Assembly (NCBI RefSeq): GCF_046297595.1
Contig: NZ_JBKBHT010000001.1
Coordinates: forward strand, 620,001-684,000
DNA from: Ferrovibrio sp046297595
GTDB lineage: Bacteria > Pseudomonadota > Alphaproteobacteria > Ferrovibrionales > Ferrovibrionaceae
Direction of reading: 5' to 3'
DNA: 64,000 nt
The notes beneath the pieces are model-generated. The model was not told where the DNA came from, searched no databases, and saw only the letters and a program-made list of their open reading frames with translations. Numbering within the stretch: the stretch's first letter is position 1; every line of letters begins with the position of its first letter. Below, piece after piece: positions 22,985 through 32,611 of the stretch. The position numbers were made by a program, and so were the translations under genes.

Positions 22985-24502
22985 TTACCGGGTGTAGATG
23001 TCCTTATACTGCTCACGCAGCAGGTTTTTCTGCACCTTGCCCATGGTGTTGCGCGGCAGGTCGTCGACGAAGAACACGCGCTTGGGCAGCTTGAACTTGG
23101 CCAGCCGGCCGTCCAGCGCCTTCAGCACCGCCGCTTCGTCCAGCTTACAATCCTTGCCGCCCACAACGACAGCCGTGACGCCTTCGCCGAAATCGGGATG
23201 GTTGACGCCGATCACGGCGGATTCGATCACACCCGGCAAGCCGTCGATCTCGGTCTCGACTTCCTTGGGATAGACGTTGTAACCGCCCGAGATCACTAGG
23301 TCCTTGCCACGGCCGACGATATGCACGTAACCGCGCTCGTCGATCTTGCCAAGGTCTCCGGTAATGAAGAAACCGTCGGCGCGGAATTCCGCCGCCGTCT
23401 TCTCCGGCATGCGCCAATAGCCCTGGAACACGTTCGGCCCCTTAACCTCAATCATGCCGATTTCGCCCTGGACCAGCGGCTTGCCGGTTTCCGGATCGGT
23501 GATGCGCAACTCCACGTCGGGCAGCGGGAACCCCACCGTGCCGGCAACGCGGTCGCCGTCATAGGGATTCGAGGTGTTCATGTTGGTTTCGGTCATGCCG
23601 TAGCGTTCCAGGATGCGATGGCCGGTACGGGCCTCCCATTCCTTGTGCGTATCGGCCAGCAGCGGCGCAGAACCGGAGACGAACAGGCGCACATGTTTCA
23701 CCAGGTCCTTGGTGAGCGCCGGGTGCTGCAGCAGACGTACGTAGAAGGTGGGCACACCCATCATGCTGGTGGCGCGCGGCAGGTGCCGGATCATCTCGTC
23801 GGGATCGAGTTTCGGCAGGAAGATCATCGACGCGCCGGCCAGCAGAATCACGTTGCTGGCCACGAACAGGCCATGGGTATGGAAGATCGGCAGGGCATGC
23901 AGCAGCACGTCATTCGCCGTAAAGCGCCAGTAATCCACCAGGGTGGCGGCGTTGGAATATAGGTTGCGATGGCTCAGCATCGCGCCTTTCGAACGGCCCG
24001 TGGTGCCCGAGGTGTAGAGGATGGCGGCCAGATCGTTCGGCCCGCGCGGCACTGGCGTGAAGGCCGTCGGCGCGGATTTGGCCTTGTCCATCAGGCTGCC
24101 ATCGCCTTGCACACCCAGTGTCTCGCAATGGGCCACGCCCAGCCGCTTGGCCAGCGGCGCCAGTTCAGTCGCCACCGACGGGCGGCAGACCACGACGCGC
24201 GGCTCGGCATCACCGATGAAGTATTCCAGTTCGGTCAGCGTGTAGCCGATGTTGAGCGGCAGATAGACCGCGCCAGCCGCCACCACGCCCAGATACAGGA
24301 TCAGCGCCTCGGCCGACTTGTCGACCTGTACGGCGACGCGGTCACCCGGCTGCACGCCCAGCGCCACCAGCGTATTGGCGAAACGGCCGGCCAGCTCGAA
24401 GGTGTCGCCATAGCTGAACCGTCGTCCATCGCCGGTCTCGATGAAGGTCTTGGCCGGATCGGTGATGCGGGCGCGGATCAGGGAATAGAGGTTGTCTGAC
24501 AT
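22985..24502 (-). CDS. matB: Malonyl-CoA synthetase, acyl-CoA ligase family
   Basis: A 505-residue ANL-superfamily ligase. ATP-binding loop YTSGTTGRSKG, motif YGMTETNM and the C-terminal lysine motif NTMGKVQKN are intact, as is GDLGKIDERGYVHIVGR. The overall sequence, including the LPIFHTHGLFVA and RAVTSMMGVPTFYVRLL-like stretches, best fits MatB, which makes malonyl-CoA from malonate, CoA and ATP. Malonate might come from degradation of aromatic or other acids. No malonyl-CoA decarboxylase (matA) or transporter lies next to it, so substrate choice is from sequence similarity alone; methylmalonate is an alternative. Confidence 0.9.
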   Translation of the reverse strand: MSDNLYSLIRARITDPAKTFIETGDGRRFSYGDTFELAGRFANTLVALGVQPGDRVAVQVDKSAEALILYLGVVAAGAVYLPLNIGYTLTELEYFIGDAEPRVVVCRPSVATELAPLAKRLGVAHCETLGVQGDGSLMDKAKSAPTAFTPVPRGPNDLAAILYTSGTTGRSKGAMLSHRNLYSNAATLVDYWRFTANDVLLHALPIFHTHGLFVASNVILLAGASMIFLPKLDPDEMIRHLPRATSMMGVPTFYVRLLQHPALTKDLVKHVRLFVSGSAPLLADTHKEWEARTGHRILERYGMTETNMNTSNPYDGDRVAGTVGFPLPDVELRITDPETGKPLVQGEIGMIEVKGPNVFQGYWRMPEKTAAEFRADGFFITGDLGKIDERGYVHIVGRGKDLVISGGYNVYPKEVETEIDGLPGVIESAVIGVNHPDFGEGVTAVVVGGKDCKLDEAAVLKALDGRLAKFKLPKRVFFVDDLPRNTMGKVQKNLLREQYKDIYTR

Positions 24503-24589
24503 GATAAAAGGCTGCTTCCGGTCGGTGTTTTTTGTAGCTTCAATAATCGCCGGCCGGCCGCATGGCGCAAGCCTTCCGCCGCGGCCAAT

Positions 24590-25264
24590 TTAGCCGAGGC
24601 AGCCCAGTTGCGCCGGGCCCAGTTGGTCCATGCGGCGCAGGATCGTGCCGGTGCGGCGCTCAACATAGGCCGTCGGCGCCGTGGCGTTCCAGCGGGTTGG
24701 TGCCGGCAGGATCGCGGCCAGCCTTGCGGCCTGCGTTTCGCTCAGCCGTCCGGCCGGTCGATTGAAATAGGCCTGTGCCGACGCCCCGGCGCCAAACAGG
24801 CCCGGCCCCATCTCGGCGATGTTCAGATACACCTCCATGATGCGGCGCTTGGGCCAAAATGCATCCAGCGCCAGCGCCAGTGGCGCCTCGATCGCCTTGC
24901 GGACGAATCCACCGCCCGGCCACAGTAACAGGTTGCGCGCCACCTGCATGGTGATCGTGCTGGCACCGCGCAGGCGGCCAGTCTCGCCGTAATCCTCCAG
25001 CGCCTCCTGCACCGCACCCAGATCGATGCCGTGATGCAGGCAGAAGCGGCCATCCTCCGAGGCGATCACGGCACGCGGCAGGGCGGCAGCGACATCAACG
25101 AGGCGAACGGGGGCGTAGCCGATCCAGGCGTTGCGCTCAACGGCACGGATCACCATCAGCGGCGTGACGGGCGGGTCGACGAACCGGAACAGCAACAGGC
25201 CACCACCCCAGAATAGCAGGAGCAGGGCAGCACAGATTTTCAGCAGTCGGAGCACAAACGTCAT
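24590..25264 (-). CDS. mtgA: Monofunctional biosynthetic peptidoglycan transglycosylase
   Basis: A 224-residue membrane-anchored glycosyltransferase (GT51) that polymerises lipid II into glycan strands in the periplasm. One N-terminal helix (residues 4-27) is followed by the GT51 motifs: VIASEDGRFCLHHGID with the catalytic glutamate, RGASTITMQVARNLLLWPGG, RRIMEVYLNIAEMG with the second glutamate, and AARLAAILPAPTRWN. The start at 25264 (MTFVLRL) gives the correct anchor; no clear Shine-Dalgarno is present. It is divergent from the CrbS-like kinase gene. A class A penicillin-binding protein with its own GT51 domain is encoded at 54671. Confidence 0.94.
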   Translation of the reverse strand: MTFVLRLLKICAALLLLFWGGGLLLFRFVDPPVTPLMVIRAVERNAWIGYAPVRLVDVAAALPRAVIASEDGRFCLHHGIDLGAVQEALEDYGETGRLRGASTITMQVARNLLLWPGGGFVRKAIEAPLALALDAFWPKRRIMEVYLNIAEMGPGLFGAGASAQAYFNRPAGRLSETQAARLAAILPAPTRWNATAPTAYVERRTGTILRRMDQLGPAQLGCLG

Positions 25265-25367
25265 GGCTGCAGAAAAACCCGGCAAATCCGCCCTGTCCAC
25301 CGTTTCAAGCCGGTGGACAGGGGCGAACCGGGAGGATTTACTGGCGGGAACGGGGAGAAAACGTTTC

Positions 25368-28300
25368 ATGCTGCAGGGCAGTGCCATCCTGCTTCTGTCG
25401 ATCGGCTATCTCGGACTGCTGTTCGCGATAGCCCATCTGGGCGACAAGCTCGGCCCACGCTGGTACAGCGGCCGCAGCGGGGCGACCATCTATGCCCTGT
25501 CGCTGGCGATCTATTGCACCTCCTGGACCTTCTATGGCTCGGTCGGCCGCGCTTCCGTCTCCGGCCCCGATTTCATCCTGATCTATGTCGGCCCGATCCT
25601 GGCCATCACGCTGGGCTATCCGGCGATGTCCAAAATGATCAAGATCGCCAAACGGCAGAATGTCACTTCCATCGCCGACTTCATCGGCTCGCGTTATGGC
25701 AAGAGCCGCGCGGTGGCCGTGCTGGTCACGCTGATCGCGGTGATTGGCGTGCTGCCCTATATCTCGCTGCAGATGCAGGCCGTCAGCGTCACCTTCGAGG
25801 TGATGGTCGGTTCCGACATGGCGCATCTGCTCAATGCCAGCCTGCCGCCGCCCTGGCGCGATACAGCGATGTTCGTGGCCGGCATCATGGGCCTGTTCAC
25901 CATCCTGTTCGGCGTGCGCCATGTGCAGGCCACCGAACAGCATCGCGGCATGATGTTGGCCATTGCCTTCGAATCGCTGGTCAAGCTGGCGGCTTTCCTG
26001 GCCGTCGGCATTTTCGTGTTCTACGGTCTGTTCGATTCCGGCAGCGACCTGCTTGCCCGGGTGCAGTCCGACCCGCGCCTCACCGCGCAACTGAGTCAGG
26101 GGCTGGGCAGCAACTGGATCGCCATGACGATCCTCTCGGCTTTCGCCTTCCTCTGCCTGCCGCGCCAGTTCCATGTCGCCGTGGTGGAAGGCAGCGATCC
26201 CAACAGCCTGAAGGCAGCGCGCTGGCTGTTCCCGATCTACCTGGTCGCCATCAACCTGTTCGTCGTGCCGATTGCCGCCGCCGGTCTGCTGTTGGCCGAC
26301 AAGGGCGCCAACCCGGACTTCTTCGTGCTGACCCTGCCGATGATGGCCGACCAGCTGGCACTGTCGGTCTTCGCCTTCATCGGCGGCCTCTCGGCCGCCA
26401 CCTCCATGGTGATCGTGGCCTGTATGGCGCTCTCGATCATGGTCTCGAACGAGCTGGTCACGCCCTTCCTGCTGCGCTCGCGCGCCGGCGGCTCGGGCGA
26501 GGTCGGCCAGATTGTGCTGAATGTGCGGCGCGCGGCCGTGATCGTGATCCTGATTGCGGCCTATATCTATCACACCTGGATCGCCGGCTATCTGCCGCTG
26601 GCCTCCATCGGCATGATCTCGTTCTGCGCGGTGGCCAATTTCGCGCCGCCCCTGCTGATCGGCCTGTACTGGCAGCGCGCCCATCGCCATGGCGTGATTG
26701 CCGGCCTCGCCGCCGGTTTTGCGATGTGGGTCTATACCCTGCTGCTGCCGTCGATCAAGGGCGCCGCGACCGGGCAGCCGATGACGGCGCCGCTGACCGA
26801 ATGGTTGCCAGCGCCGTTCAGCCATTTCGACACCATCCTGCAGGGCTTCGTTTCCAGCATCGTGGCCAACGTCGTGCTGCTGGTCGTGGTGTCGCTGCTG
26901 GTACGGCCGCGCAGCCGCGATCTGGAACAGGCGGCGATATTCGTCTCCGGTGGCGAGGGCCTGCCGGCGGCGACCTTTGCCGATGCCGATCACGATCCGC
27001 GCATCGATGAGCTGCGGGCGCTGGCCGCGCGGTTCATCGGCGAGGAACGCGCCGAGCGCGCCTTTGCCGGTCGCCGCATGAATGCCGCCGAGGCGATGGC
27101 CTTCACCGAGCATCTGCTGGGGGGCGCCATCGGTGCGGCCTCGGCCCGCATCGTGATGGCCTCGGCCCAGGGCAAGAACCTGCTCAGCCCGCGCGCGGCG
27201 CGTGCCATGCTGGGCGAGGCCTCCGAGGCGATCCGCCACAATCTCGATCTGCTGCGCACCACGCTCGACCATATCAGCCAGGGCATCGGCGTGTTCGATA
27301 ACCGCCAGCGCCTGGCGGCGTGGAACGACCGCTTCTTCGACCTGCTCGGCCTGCCGGCCAACCTGGCGGAAAACGGCGTGCCGCTGGCCACGCTGGTGGG
27401 CGATTCCACCGAACTCGCCGGCATGCTGGCGTCCGGCGCCAGCGGCTCGCGCATCCACGAACAGCGCCAGCCCAGTGGCCGCGTCATCGAAATCCGCGTC
27501 GACCCGATGCCGGATGGCGGTTTCGTCGCCACCTGCACCGATATCAGCGAGCGCGTGCGCGCGGCCGAAGCCCTGCGCGATTCCGAACGCGCCATCCGCA
27601 TCTACACCGACAACGTGCCGGTGCTGATCGCCTATGTGGACCGCGACGAACGCTATCGCTTCACCAACATGCCGTTCCGCCGCGCCCTGCATCTGCCGCA
27701 GGACCAGATCGATGGCCATCGCGTCAGCGAGATGGTCCCGCCCGACCGCTATCAGCGCCTGAAACCGCATATCGATGCCGTGCTGGCCGGCCAGCGCCAG
27801 AGTTTCGAAGCCGAATTCCCCACCAACGACACGAAGATCGAGGTGGCGCACGGTACCTATATCCCGCATATCGACGAGCAGGGCACTGTGCTGGGCTTCT
27901 TCCTGCTGTACCAGGACGTGACCCAGCGCCGGCGCGCCGATGCCGCCCTACGCGCGGCCTATGAGGGGCTGGAGCGCCGCGTGGCCGAGCGCACCGCCGA
28001 ATTGCAGCTGGCCGTGCAGGAACTGGAAGCCTCGCGCGCCCAGGCCGAGGCCGCCAATCTGGGCAAGACCCGCTTCCTCGCGGCCGCCAGCCACGACCTG
28101 CTGCAGCCCCTGCATGCCGCGCGTCTGTTCACCGCCGCCCTGGCCGAACGCGAGCCGGACAACCTGCTGGTCACCAAGATCGATCACGGCCTAGGTGCGG
28201 TGGAGGCCCTGCTGGATGCCCTGCTCGACATCTCGAAGCTGGATGCCGGCGCGGTGCCGGTCGAAGTGCGGCCGGTGGCACTCGGCCCGCTGCTCGATTC

Positions 28301-29192
28301 CATCGTGTCGGCCTTCGCGCCGCTGGCGGCACAGCGCCACGTAACCCTGAAAATGGTGCCGACTTCGGCCACGATCAGCAGCGATCCCGCCCTGCTGCGC
28401 CGCGTGCTGCAGAACTTCGTCGCCAACGCGATCCGCTATGCCAGCAACGAGCGGCAGGATCGCCGCGTACTGATCGGTGCCCGCCGCCGTGGCAACGACG
28501 TGCGGATCGAGGTCTGCGACAATGGCCCCGGCATCCCGGACGACAAGCGGCAGGTGATCTTCCAGGAATTCGCCCGCCTGGACCGCACCGGCGACGCAGC
28601 CGAGCGCGGCCTGGGCCTGGGCCTGGCCATCGTGGAACGCATCGCCAAGATGCTGAACAGCCCGATCGACCTGCGCTCCAGCGTCGGCCGCGGTTCGGTG
28701 TTCAGCATCACGCTGCCGCGCGCCGCCGTCGAACCCGCGCTGCCGGCCCAGCCTCTGGCCGCGCCGCCGCTGGCTGCCGGTTCCCTGTCGGGCAGCTTCG
28801 TGCTGTGCATCGACAACGAGATCGCCGTGCGCGAGGCCATGACGACGCTGCTGGAGGGCTGGTCCTGCACGGTGGCGGCCGTGGACACTATCGAGGAAGC
28901 ACGCCGCGCCGTGGCGGCCGCCGGTCGCAGCCCCGATGTGATCCTGGCCGACCTGCATCTGGATGAAGGCTCGCCCGACGGATTGGAGGCAATCGCACTG
29001 CTGCGCCGCGACTGGGGCCAGCAGTTGCCGGCCATCCTGATCACCGCCGACCGCAGCCAGGACATGCGCGAACGCGCCGCCGCCCTGCATGTCGACGTGC
29101 TGCACAAGCCGGTGAAACCCGCCGCCCTGCGCGCGCTGATCAGCCAGCGCCGTCGCCCAGCGGGTACATTGGCAGCCGCCGGCGACGACTGA
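25368..29192 (+). CDS. Hybrid sensor histidine kinase with a sodium/solute-symporter sensor domain (CrbS/MxtR-like)
   Basis: A 1274-residue membrane sensor. Residues 1 to about 500 form a 13-helix SLC5/SSF transporter-like module (LPYISLQMQAVSVTFEVM, FAFLCLPRQFHVAVVEG). Two PAS domains follow (LDHISQGIGVFDNRQRLAAW and NVPVLIAYVDRDERYRF), then a coiled coil, HisKA with phospho-accepting His909 (AAASHDLLQPLH), an ATPase domain (DNGPGIP, GLGLGLAIVERI) and a receiver with Asp1195 and Lys1247. This is the layout of CrbS/MxtR, which with CrbR/ErdR controls acetyl-CoA synthetase and acetate use. ATG 25368 is used; an in-frame CTG at 25341 has a better-placed GGAGG. The partner regulator is encoded convergently 12 bases away. 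Confidence 0.93.
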   Translation: MLQGSAILLLSIGYLGLLFAIAHLGDKLGPRWYSGRSGATIYALSLAIYCTSWTFYGSVGRASVSGPDFILIYVGPILAITLGYPAMSKMIKIAKRQNVTSIADFIGSRYGKSRAVAVLVTLIAVIGVLPYISLQMQAVSVTFEVMVGSDMAHLLNASLPPPWRDTAMFVAGIMGLFTILFGVRHVQATEQHRGMMLAIAFESLVKLAAFLAVGIFVFYGLFDSGSDLLARVQSDPRLTAQLSQGLGSNWIAMTILSAFAFLCLPRQFHVAVVEGSDPNSLKAARWLFPIYLVAINLFVVPIAAAGLLLADKGANPDFFVLTLPMMADQLALSVFAFIGGLSAATSMVIVACMALSIMVSNELVTPFLLRSRAGGSGEVGQIVLNVRRAAVIVILIAAYIYHTWIAGYLPLASIGMISFCAVANFAPPLLIGLYWQRAHRHGVIAGLAAGFAMWVYTLLLPSIKGAATGQPMTAPLTEWLPAPFSHFDTILQGFVSSIVANVVLLVVVSLLVRPRSRDLEQAAIFVSGGEGLPAATFADADHDPRIDELRALAARFIGEERAERAFAGRRMNAAEAMAFTEHLLGGAIGAASARIVMASAQGKNLLSPRAARAMLGEASEAIRHNLDLLRTTLDHISQGIGVFDNRQRLAAWNDRFFDLLGLPANLAENGVPLATLVGDSTELAGMLASGASGSRIHEQRQPSGRVIEIRVDPMPDGGFVATCTDISERVRAAEALRDSERAIRIYTDNVPVLIAYVDRDERYRFTNMPFRRALHLPQDQIDGHRVSEMVPPDRYQRLKPHIDAVLAGQRQSFEAEFPTNDTKIEVAHGTYIPHIDEQGTVLGFFLLYQDVTQRRRADAALRAAYEGLERRVAERTAELQLAVQELEASRAQAEAANLGKTRFLAAASHDLLQPLHAARLFTAALAEREPDNLLVTKIDHGLGAVEALLDALLDISKLDAGAVPVEVRPVALGPLLDSIVSAFAPLAAQRHVTLKMVPTSATISSDPALLRRVLQNFVANAIRYASNERQDRRVLIGARRRGNDVRIEVCDNGPGIPDDKRQVIFQEFARLDRTGDAAERGLGLGLAIVERIAKMLNSPIDLRSSVGRGSVFSITLPRAAVEPALPAQPLAAPPLAAGSLSGSFVLCIDNEIAVREAMTTLLEGWSCTVAAVDTIEEARRAVAAAGRSPDVILADLHLDEGSPDGLEAIALLRRDWGQQLPAILITADRSQDMRERAAALHVDVLHKPVKPAALRALISQRRRPAGTLAAAGDD

Positions 29193-29204
29193 AACCGGGA
29201 CGAT

Positions 29205-29864
29205 TCAGATCGAGAAATGCCGCGCGGCGATCACGGCCTGGGTGCGGCTGCGCACGCCAAGCTTCTTGAGGATCGCGGTGACATGGGCCTTCACCGTGGC
29301 TTCGCCGACCGAAAGCTCGTGGGCGATCTGCTTGTTCAGCTTGCCCTTGCTGAGCAGGGTCAGCACACGCAGCTGCTGCGGTGTCAGCTCGGCGACGCGG
29401 CGGGCGAAATCGTCGGGCATGCCGGGTGCGCCGCCCTCTTCCATCTCGGGCGGCAGCCAGACCTCGCCGTCCAGCACCGACTGCAGCGCGCTGGCGATGG
29501 TCTCCAGGGCGGCGGATTTCGGCACGAAGGCGGCGGCGCCGAACTCGATGGCGCGGCGCATGACGGCCGGTTCGCGGGTGGACGACACGATGGCGACCGG
29601 CACGGCCGAATGGCTGGCGCGCACGGTGGCAAGGCCGGAAAAACCGTCCATGCCGGGCATGTCGAGATCGAGGATCAAAAGATCGACCGCCTCGCGCGCC
29701 TCCAGCGCGGCAACGGCTTCCTTCAGGTCGGAACAGCCGATCACCTCGACCCCCGCCATCGCCTGGCGCAGCGCCTGGCCCAAGGCCTCGCGCACCAGCG
29801 GATGGTCGTCGGCGATGATGATTGTGAGTGCCGGTTCTGTGCCGGCCTTCCCTGTCCCCGTCAT
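29205..29864 (-). CDS. LuxR/NarL-family response regulator (CrbR/ErdR-like)
   Basis: A 219-residue two-domain regulator. The receiver domain (about residues 13-130) has the acidic pair ADDHP, the phosphorylation site in LLILDLDMPG and the lysine in AFVPKSA. The C-terminal helix-turn-helix (about 150-215) reads LTPQQLRVLTLLSKGKLNKQ, then LSVGEATVKAHVTAILKKLG. The domain pattern matches the regulators paired with SSF-domain kinases, so it is expected to receive phosphate from the neighbouring kinase and act on carbon-use genes such as acs; none of those is in the window. Starts at 29864 or 29921 are possible; the former keeps only the conserved domain. Confidence 0.93.
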   Translation of the reverse strand: MTGTGKAGTEPALTIIIADDHPLVREALGQALRQAMAGVEVIGCSDLKEAVAALEAREAVDLLILDLDMPGMDGFSGLATVRASHSAVPVAIVSSTREPAVMRRAIEFGAAAFVPKSAALETIASALQSVLDGEVWLPPEMEEGGAPGMPDDFARRVAELTPQQLRVLTLLSKGKLNKQIAHELSVGEATVKAHVTAILKKLGVRSRTQAVIAARHFSI

Positions 29865-29974
29865 GATAGCGAGGGTAAACCACCGCCCCGCCCGCAGCAA
29901 GGCGAAGGCGGTACTGGACATGGGCGGAAGGCCGGGCTAGTGCAGGCGACCGCATCGGTTTCAGGGAGCCCGTC

Positions 29975-31015
29975 ATGACCGCCGTTGGCCTTGTGGATAT
30001 CTCGTCCCTCACCGCACGTTGCGCTTCTGCCGAGCCGCGCCACGACTGGTCGCGCGCCGAGATCGACGCGCTGTTTGCCCTGCCGTTCAACGACCTGATC
30101 TTCCTGGCCCAGCAGGTGCACCGCCGCCACTTCGCTGCCAACGAGGTGCAGATGAGCACCCTGCTGAGCATCAAGACCGGCGGCTGCCCCGAGGACTGCG
30201 CCTATTGCCCGCAGAGCGCGAGCTTCGAGACCGGCGTGAAGGCCGAGAAGCTGATGGGCCTGGATGAGACCCTGACCGCCGCGCGCGAGGCCAAGGCGGC
30301 CGGCGCCAGCCGCTTCTGCATGGGCGCCGCCTGGCGCAGCCCGAAGGACCGCGACCTCGACAAGGTCTGCGCCATGATCGCGGAAGTGAAGGCGCTGGGC
30401 CTGGAGACCTGCGCCACGCTGGGCATGCTGTCGCCCGAACAGGCGCGGCGGCTGGGCGAGGCCGGACTGGATTACTACAACCACAACCTCGACACCTCGC
30501 CCGAGCATTACGGCGCGATCATCACCACGCGGACCTACCAGGACCGGCTCGACACGCTGGGCAACGTGCGCGCGGCCGGGCTGAAAGTGTGCTGCGGCGG
30601 CATCGTGGGCTTAGGGGAAAAGGCCGAGGACCGCGTAGGCCTGCTGCACAGCCTGGCCACCCTGCCCGCCCATCCCGACAGCGTGCCGATCAACATGCTG
30701 GTGCAGGTGGAGGGCACGCCGCTGGACGGCCAGGCGCCACTGGACGGCATCGACTTCGTGCGCACCATCGCCGTGGCGCGCATCGTGATGCCGGCCTCGA
30801 TGGTCCGCCTCTCGGCCGGGCGCGAGCAGATGAGCGAGGAACTGCAGGCGCTGTGTTTCCTGGCCGGCGCCAACTCGATCTTCCTGGGCGAAAAGCTGCT
30901 GACCACCAAGAATCCGGGCCAGGACCGCGACGCGACCCTGATGGCCAAGCTGGGCATCACCGCGATGCCGCACACCACTGTCGAGGTGGGCGGCTCAGCC
31001 GAAGCGGCGGAGTGA
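29975..31015 (+). CDS. bioB: Biotin synthase
   Basis: A 346-residue radical-SAM enzyme that inserts sulfur into dethiobiotin. The SAM-cluster cysteines are Cys71, Cys75 and Cys78 (CPEDCAYCPQS), and the sequences YYNHNLDTSPEHY, CCGGIVGLGE and SAGREQM that bind the second cluster and substrate are intact. The start at 29975 has GGGAG upstream and gives the usual family length plus a short lead. No other bio genes are adjacent; it is alone, divergent from the response regulator. Its last 21 bases overlap the convergent small exported protein gene. Confidence 0.97.
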   Translation: MTAVGLVDISSLTARCASAEPRHDWSRAEIDALFALPFNDLIFLAQQVHRRHFAANEVQMSTLLSIKTGGCPEDCAYCPQSASFETGVKAEKLMGLDETLTAAREAKAAGASRFCMGAAWRSPKDRDLDKVCAMIAEVKALGLETCATLGMLSPEQARRLGEAGLDYYNHNLDTSPEHYGAIITTRTYQDRLDTLGNVRAAGLKVCCGGIVGLGEKAEDRVGLLHSLATLPAHPDSVPINMLVQVEGTPLDGQAPLDGIDFVRTIAVARIVMPASMVRLSAGREQMSEELQALCFLAGANSIFLGEKLLTTKNPGQDRDATLMAKLGITAMPHTTVEVGGSAEAAE

Positions 31016-31366
31016 GGGCAGCAGGGGCGGCATGCCGGTGCAGCCGGCCAGCGTGAACAGCGTGAAGGGCTGGGCGCGATAGACGCCGATGGCGCCGGTT
31101 TCGCGCAGGCGGCCGGCGAAACCCGGATCCTCGGAGGCCAGCTCGACCGCGTTGGGCAGCCAGGTCTGCCGCACCAGCCGCGCTTCCGTCTGCGTCGCCG
31201 CCACTGTCACCGCCGACGCATCCCAGCCGAAGGGATAGACCGCGATCACCCGGCCGCTGGCATCCGGCGGCAGAGCGGCGCGCTGTACCGTGACGGCGAA
31301 GAGCAGGCCCCAGACCAGCAGCACCGCAGCCGCAAAGGCAAGCGCAATGCGGTGAGTCGCAGCCAT
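30995..31366 (-). CDS. Small membrane-anchored protein of unknown function
   Basis: A 123-residue protein with one N-terminal hydrophobic helix (residues 6-27), then a soluble domain with VIAVYPFGWDASAVTVAATQ and VRQTWLPNAVELASEDPGFA and a single cysteine (AGCTGMPP). I do not recognise a family. GGAG lies 7 bases before the ATG, which comes 3 bases after the stop of the MFS gene, so the two are probably one operon and translationally coupled. Topology suggests most of it is periplasmic. The 3' end overlaps bioB by 21 bases on the other strand. Confidence 0.7.
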   Translation of the reverse strand: MAATHRIALAFAAAVLLVWGLLFAVTVQRAALPPDASGRVIAVYPFGWDASAVTVAATQTEARLVRQTWLPNAVELASEDPGFAGRLRETGAIGVYRAQPFTLFTLAGCTGMPPLLPSLRRFG

Positions 31367-31369
31367 GGA

Positions 31370-32611
31370 TCACTCCGCAGCCGCGGCCGGAGACAGGCGC
31401 GCCAGCGGGCGTTCGTCGATGGGCCAATGCACGATGGCGGCAAACACGCCGAGACCCATCGAGATCCACCAGACCAGGTCATACGAGCCCGTCATGTCGA
31501 ACAGGCGGCCGCCGAGCCAGACGCCGAGAAAACCGCCGACCTGGTGGCTGAAGAATACGATGCCGAACAGGGTGGCCATGTAGCGCGGGCCGAAGATCTG
31601 CGCCACCAGCCCTGAGGTGAGCGGCACGGTGGAAAGCCAGAGCAGGCCCATGGCGAAGGCGAAGATGAGCACGCTGACCTGCGTCATGGGCAGCATGACG
31701 AAGACCGCGATCACCACGGCGCGGGCGCCGTAGATGAAGCTGAGCAGATATTTCTTGGAGCGTTTGCCGCCCAGCACGCCGGCGGTATACGAGCCGACCA
31801 CATTGGCCAGGCCGACCAGGGCCAGCGCCCAGGCGCCGGTGGCGGGATCAAGGCCGCGATCAACGATATAGGCCGGCAGGTGAGTCTGGATGAAGGAGAC
31901 GTGGAAGCCGCAGACGAAGAAGCCGAAGATCAGCAGCCAGTAGCTTTTCTGCACGCCGGCCTCGCGCAGGGCCTCGCCCATCGACTGCTGCGGGCCGGTG
32001 CCTTCCGGCGCCTTGCCAGCCAGCACCAGCGCCAGCGGCGCGATGGCCAGCGCGAACAGGCTGAGCAGGATCAGCGCGAAAGCCGTGCCGAAGGCGGCGA
32101 TGAAGGCCTGGCCCAGCGGCACCATCAAAAACTGCCCCATCGAGCCCGCCGCCGTGCCGATGCCCAGCGCCCAGGAGCGTTTTTCGGCCGGCACCATGCG
32201 GGCAATGGCCGAGAGCGCCACGGTGAAGGACGAACCGGCAAGACCGATGCCGATCAGCATGCCGAGCGTGACATTGAGCATCAGCGGCGTGGTGGCATAG
32301 GCGGTGAGCGCCACGCCGGCGGCATAGAACAGCGCGCCGCCGACCAGCACGCGGGCGGAGCCGTAGCGGTCGGCCAGGGCGCCGGCGAAGGGCTGGCCGA
32401 AGCCCCACAGCACGGTCTGGATGGCGATGCCGAAGGCGAAGACCTCGCGGCCCCAGCCGTTGGCGGCGCTGATCGGCTCGAGGAACAGGCCGAAGCCCGA
32501 GCGCACGCCGAAATTCAGCAGCGCGATGGTGCAGCCGGCGAGGATGACCAGCAGGGGGGTGCGCCAGGAGATCGGGGCCCCGGACTGGGGGGCCTGGGTC
32601 TGGGTCGTCAT
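31370..32611 (-). CDS. Major facilitator superfamily transporter, 12 helices
   Basis: A 413-residue MFS permease. Twelve hydrophobic segments are visible; the loop 2-3 motif reads GALADRYGSARVLVGGA and there is a central charged loop (GKAPEGTGPQQSMGEALRE). The general look is that of the monocarboxylate or oxalate:formate-like branch, with FGFFVCGFHVSFIQTHLPAYIVDRG in helix 7 and its loop. The substrate cannot be read from the sequence. The start at 32611 has AGGAGA 10 bases upstream; the longer frame runs into the promoter. It is followed by the small anchored protein. Confidence 0.88.
   Translation of the reverse strand: MTTQTQAPQSGAPISWRTPLLVILAGCTIALLNFGVRSGFGLFLEPISAANGWGREVFAFGIAIQTVLWGFGQPFAGALADRYGSARVLVGGALFYAAGVALTAYATTPLMLNVTLGMLIGIGLAGSSFTVALSAIARMVPAEKRSWALGIGTAAGSMGQFLMVPLGQAFIAAFGTAFALILLSLFALAIAPLALVLAGKAPEGTGPQQSMGEALREAGVQKSYWLLIFGFFVCGFHVSFIQTHLPAYIVDRGLDPATGAWALALVGLANVVGSYTAGVLGGKRSKKYLLSFIYGARAVVIAVFVMLPMTQVSVLIFAFAMGLLWLSTVPLTSGLVAQIFGPRYMATLFGIVFFSHQVGGFLGVWLGGRLFDMTGSYDLVWWISMGLGVFAAIVHWPIDERPLARLSPAAAAE

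Noticed and set aside
25338..27869. An 843-codon open frame on the minus strand
   Set aside because: It lies fully antisense to the sensor kinase gene, whose domains are unmistakable. Its translation is His-, Gln- and Arg-rich with no family pattern, as expected for a GC-rich shadow frame.
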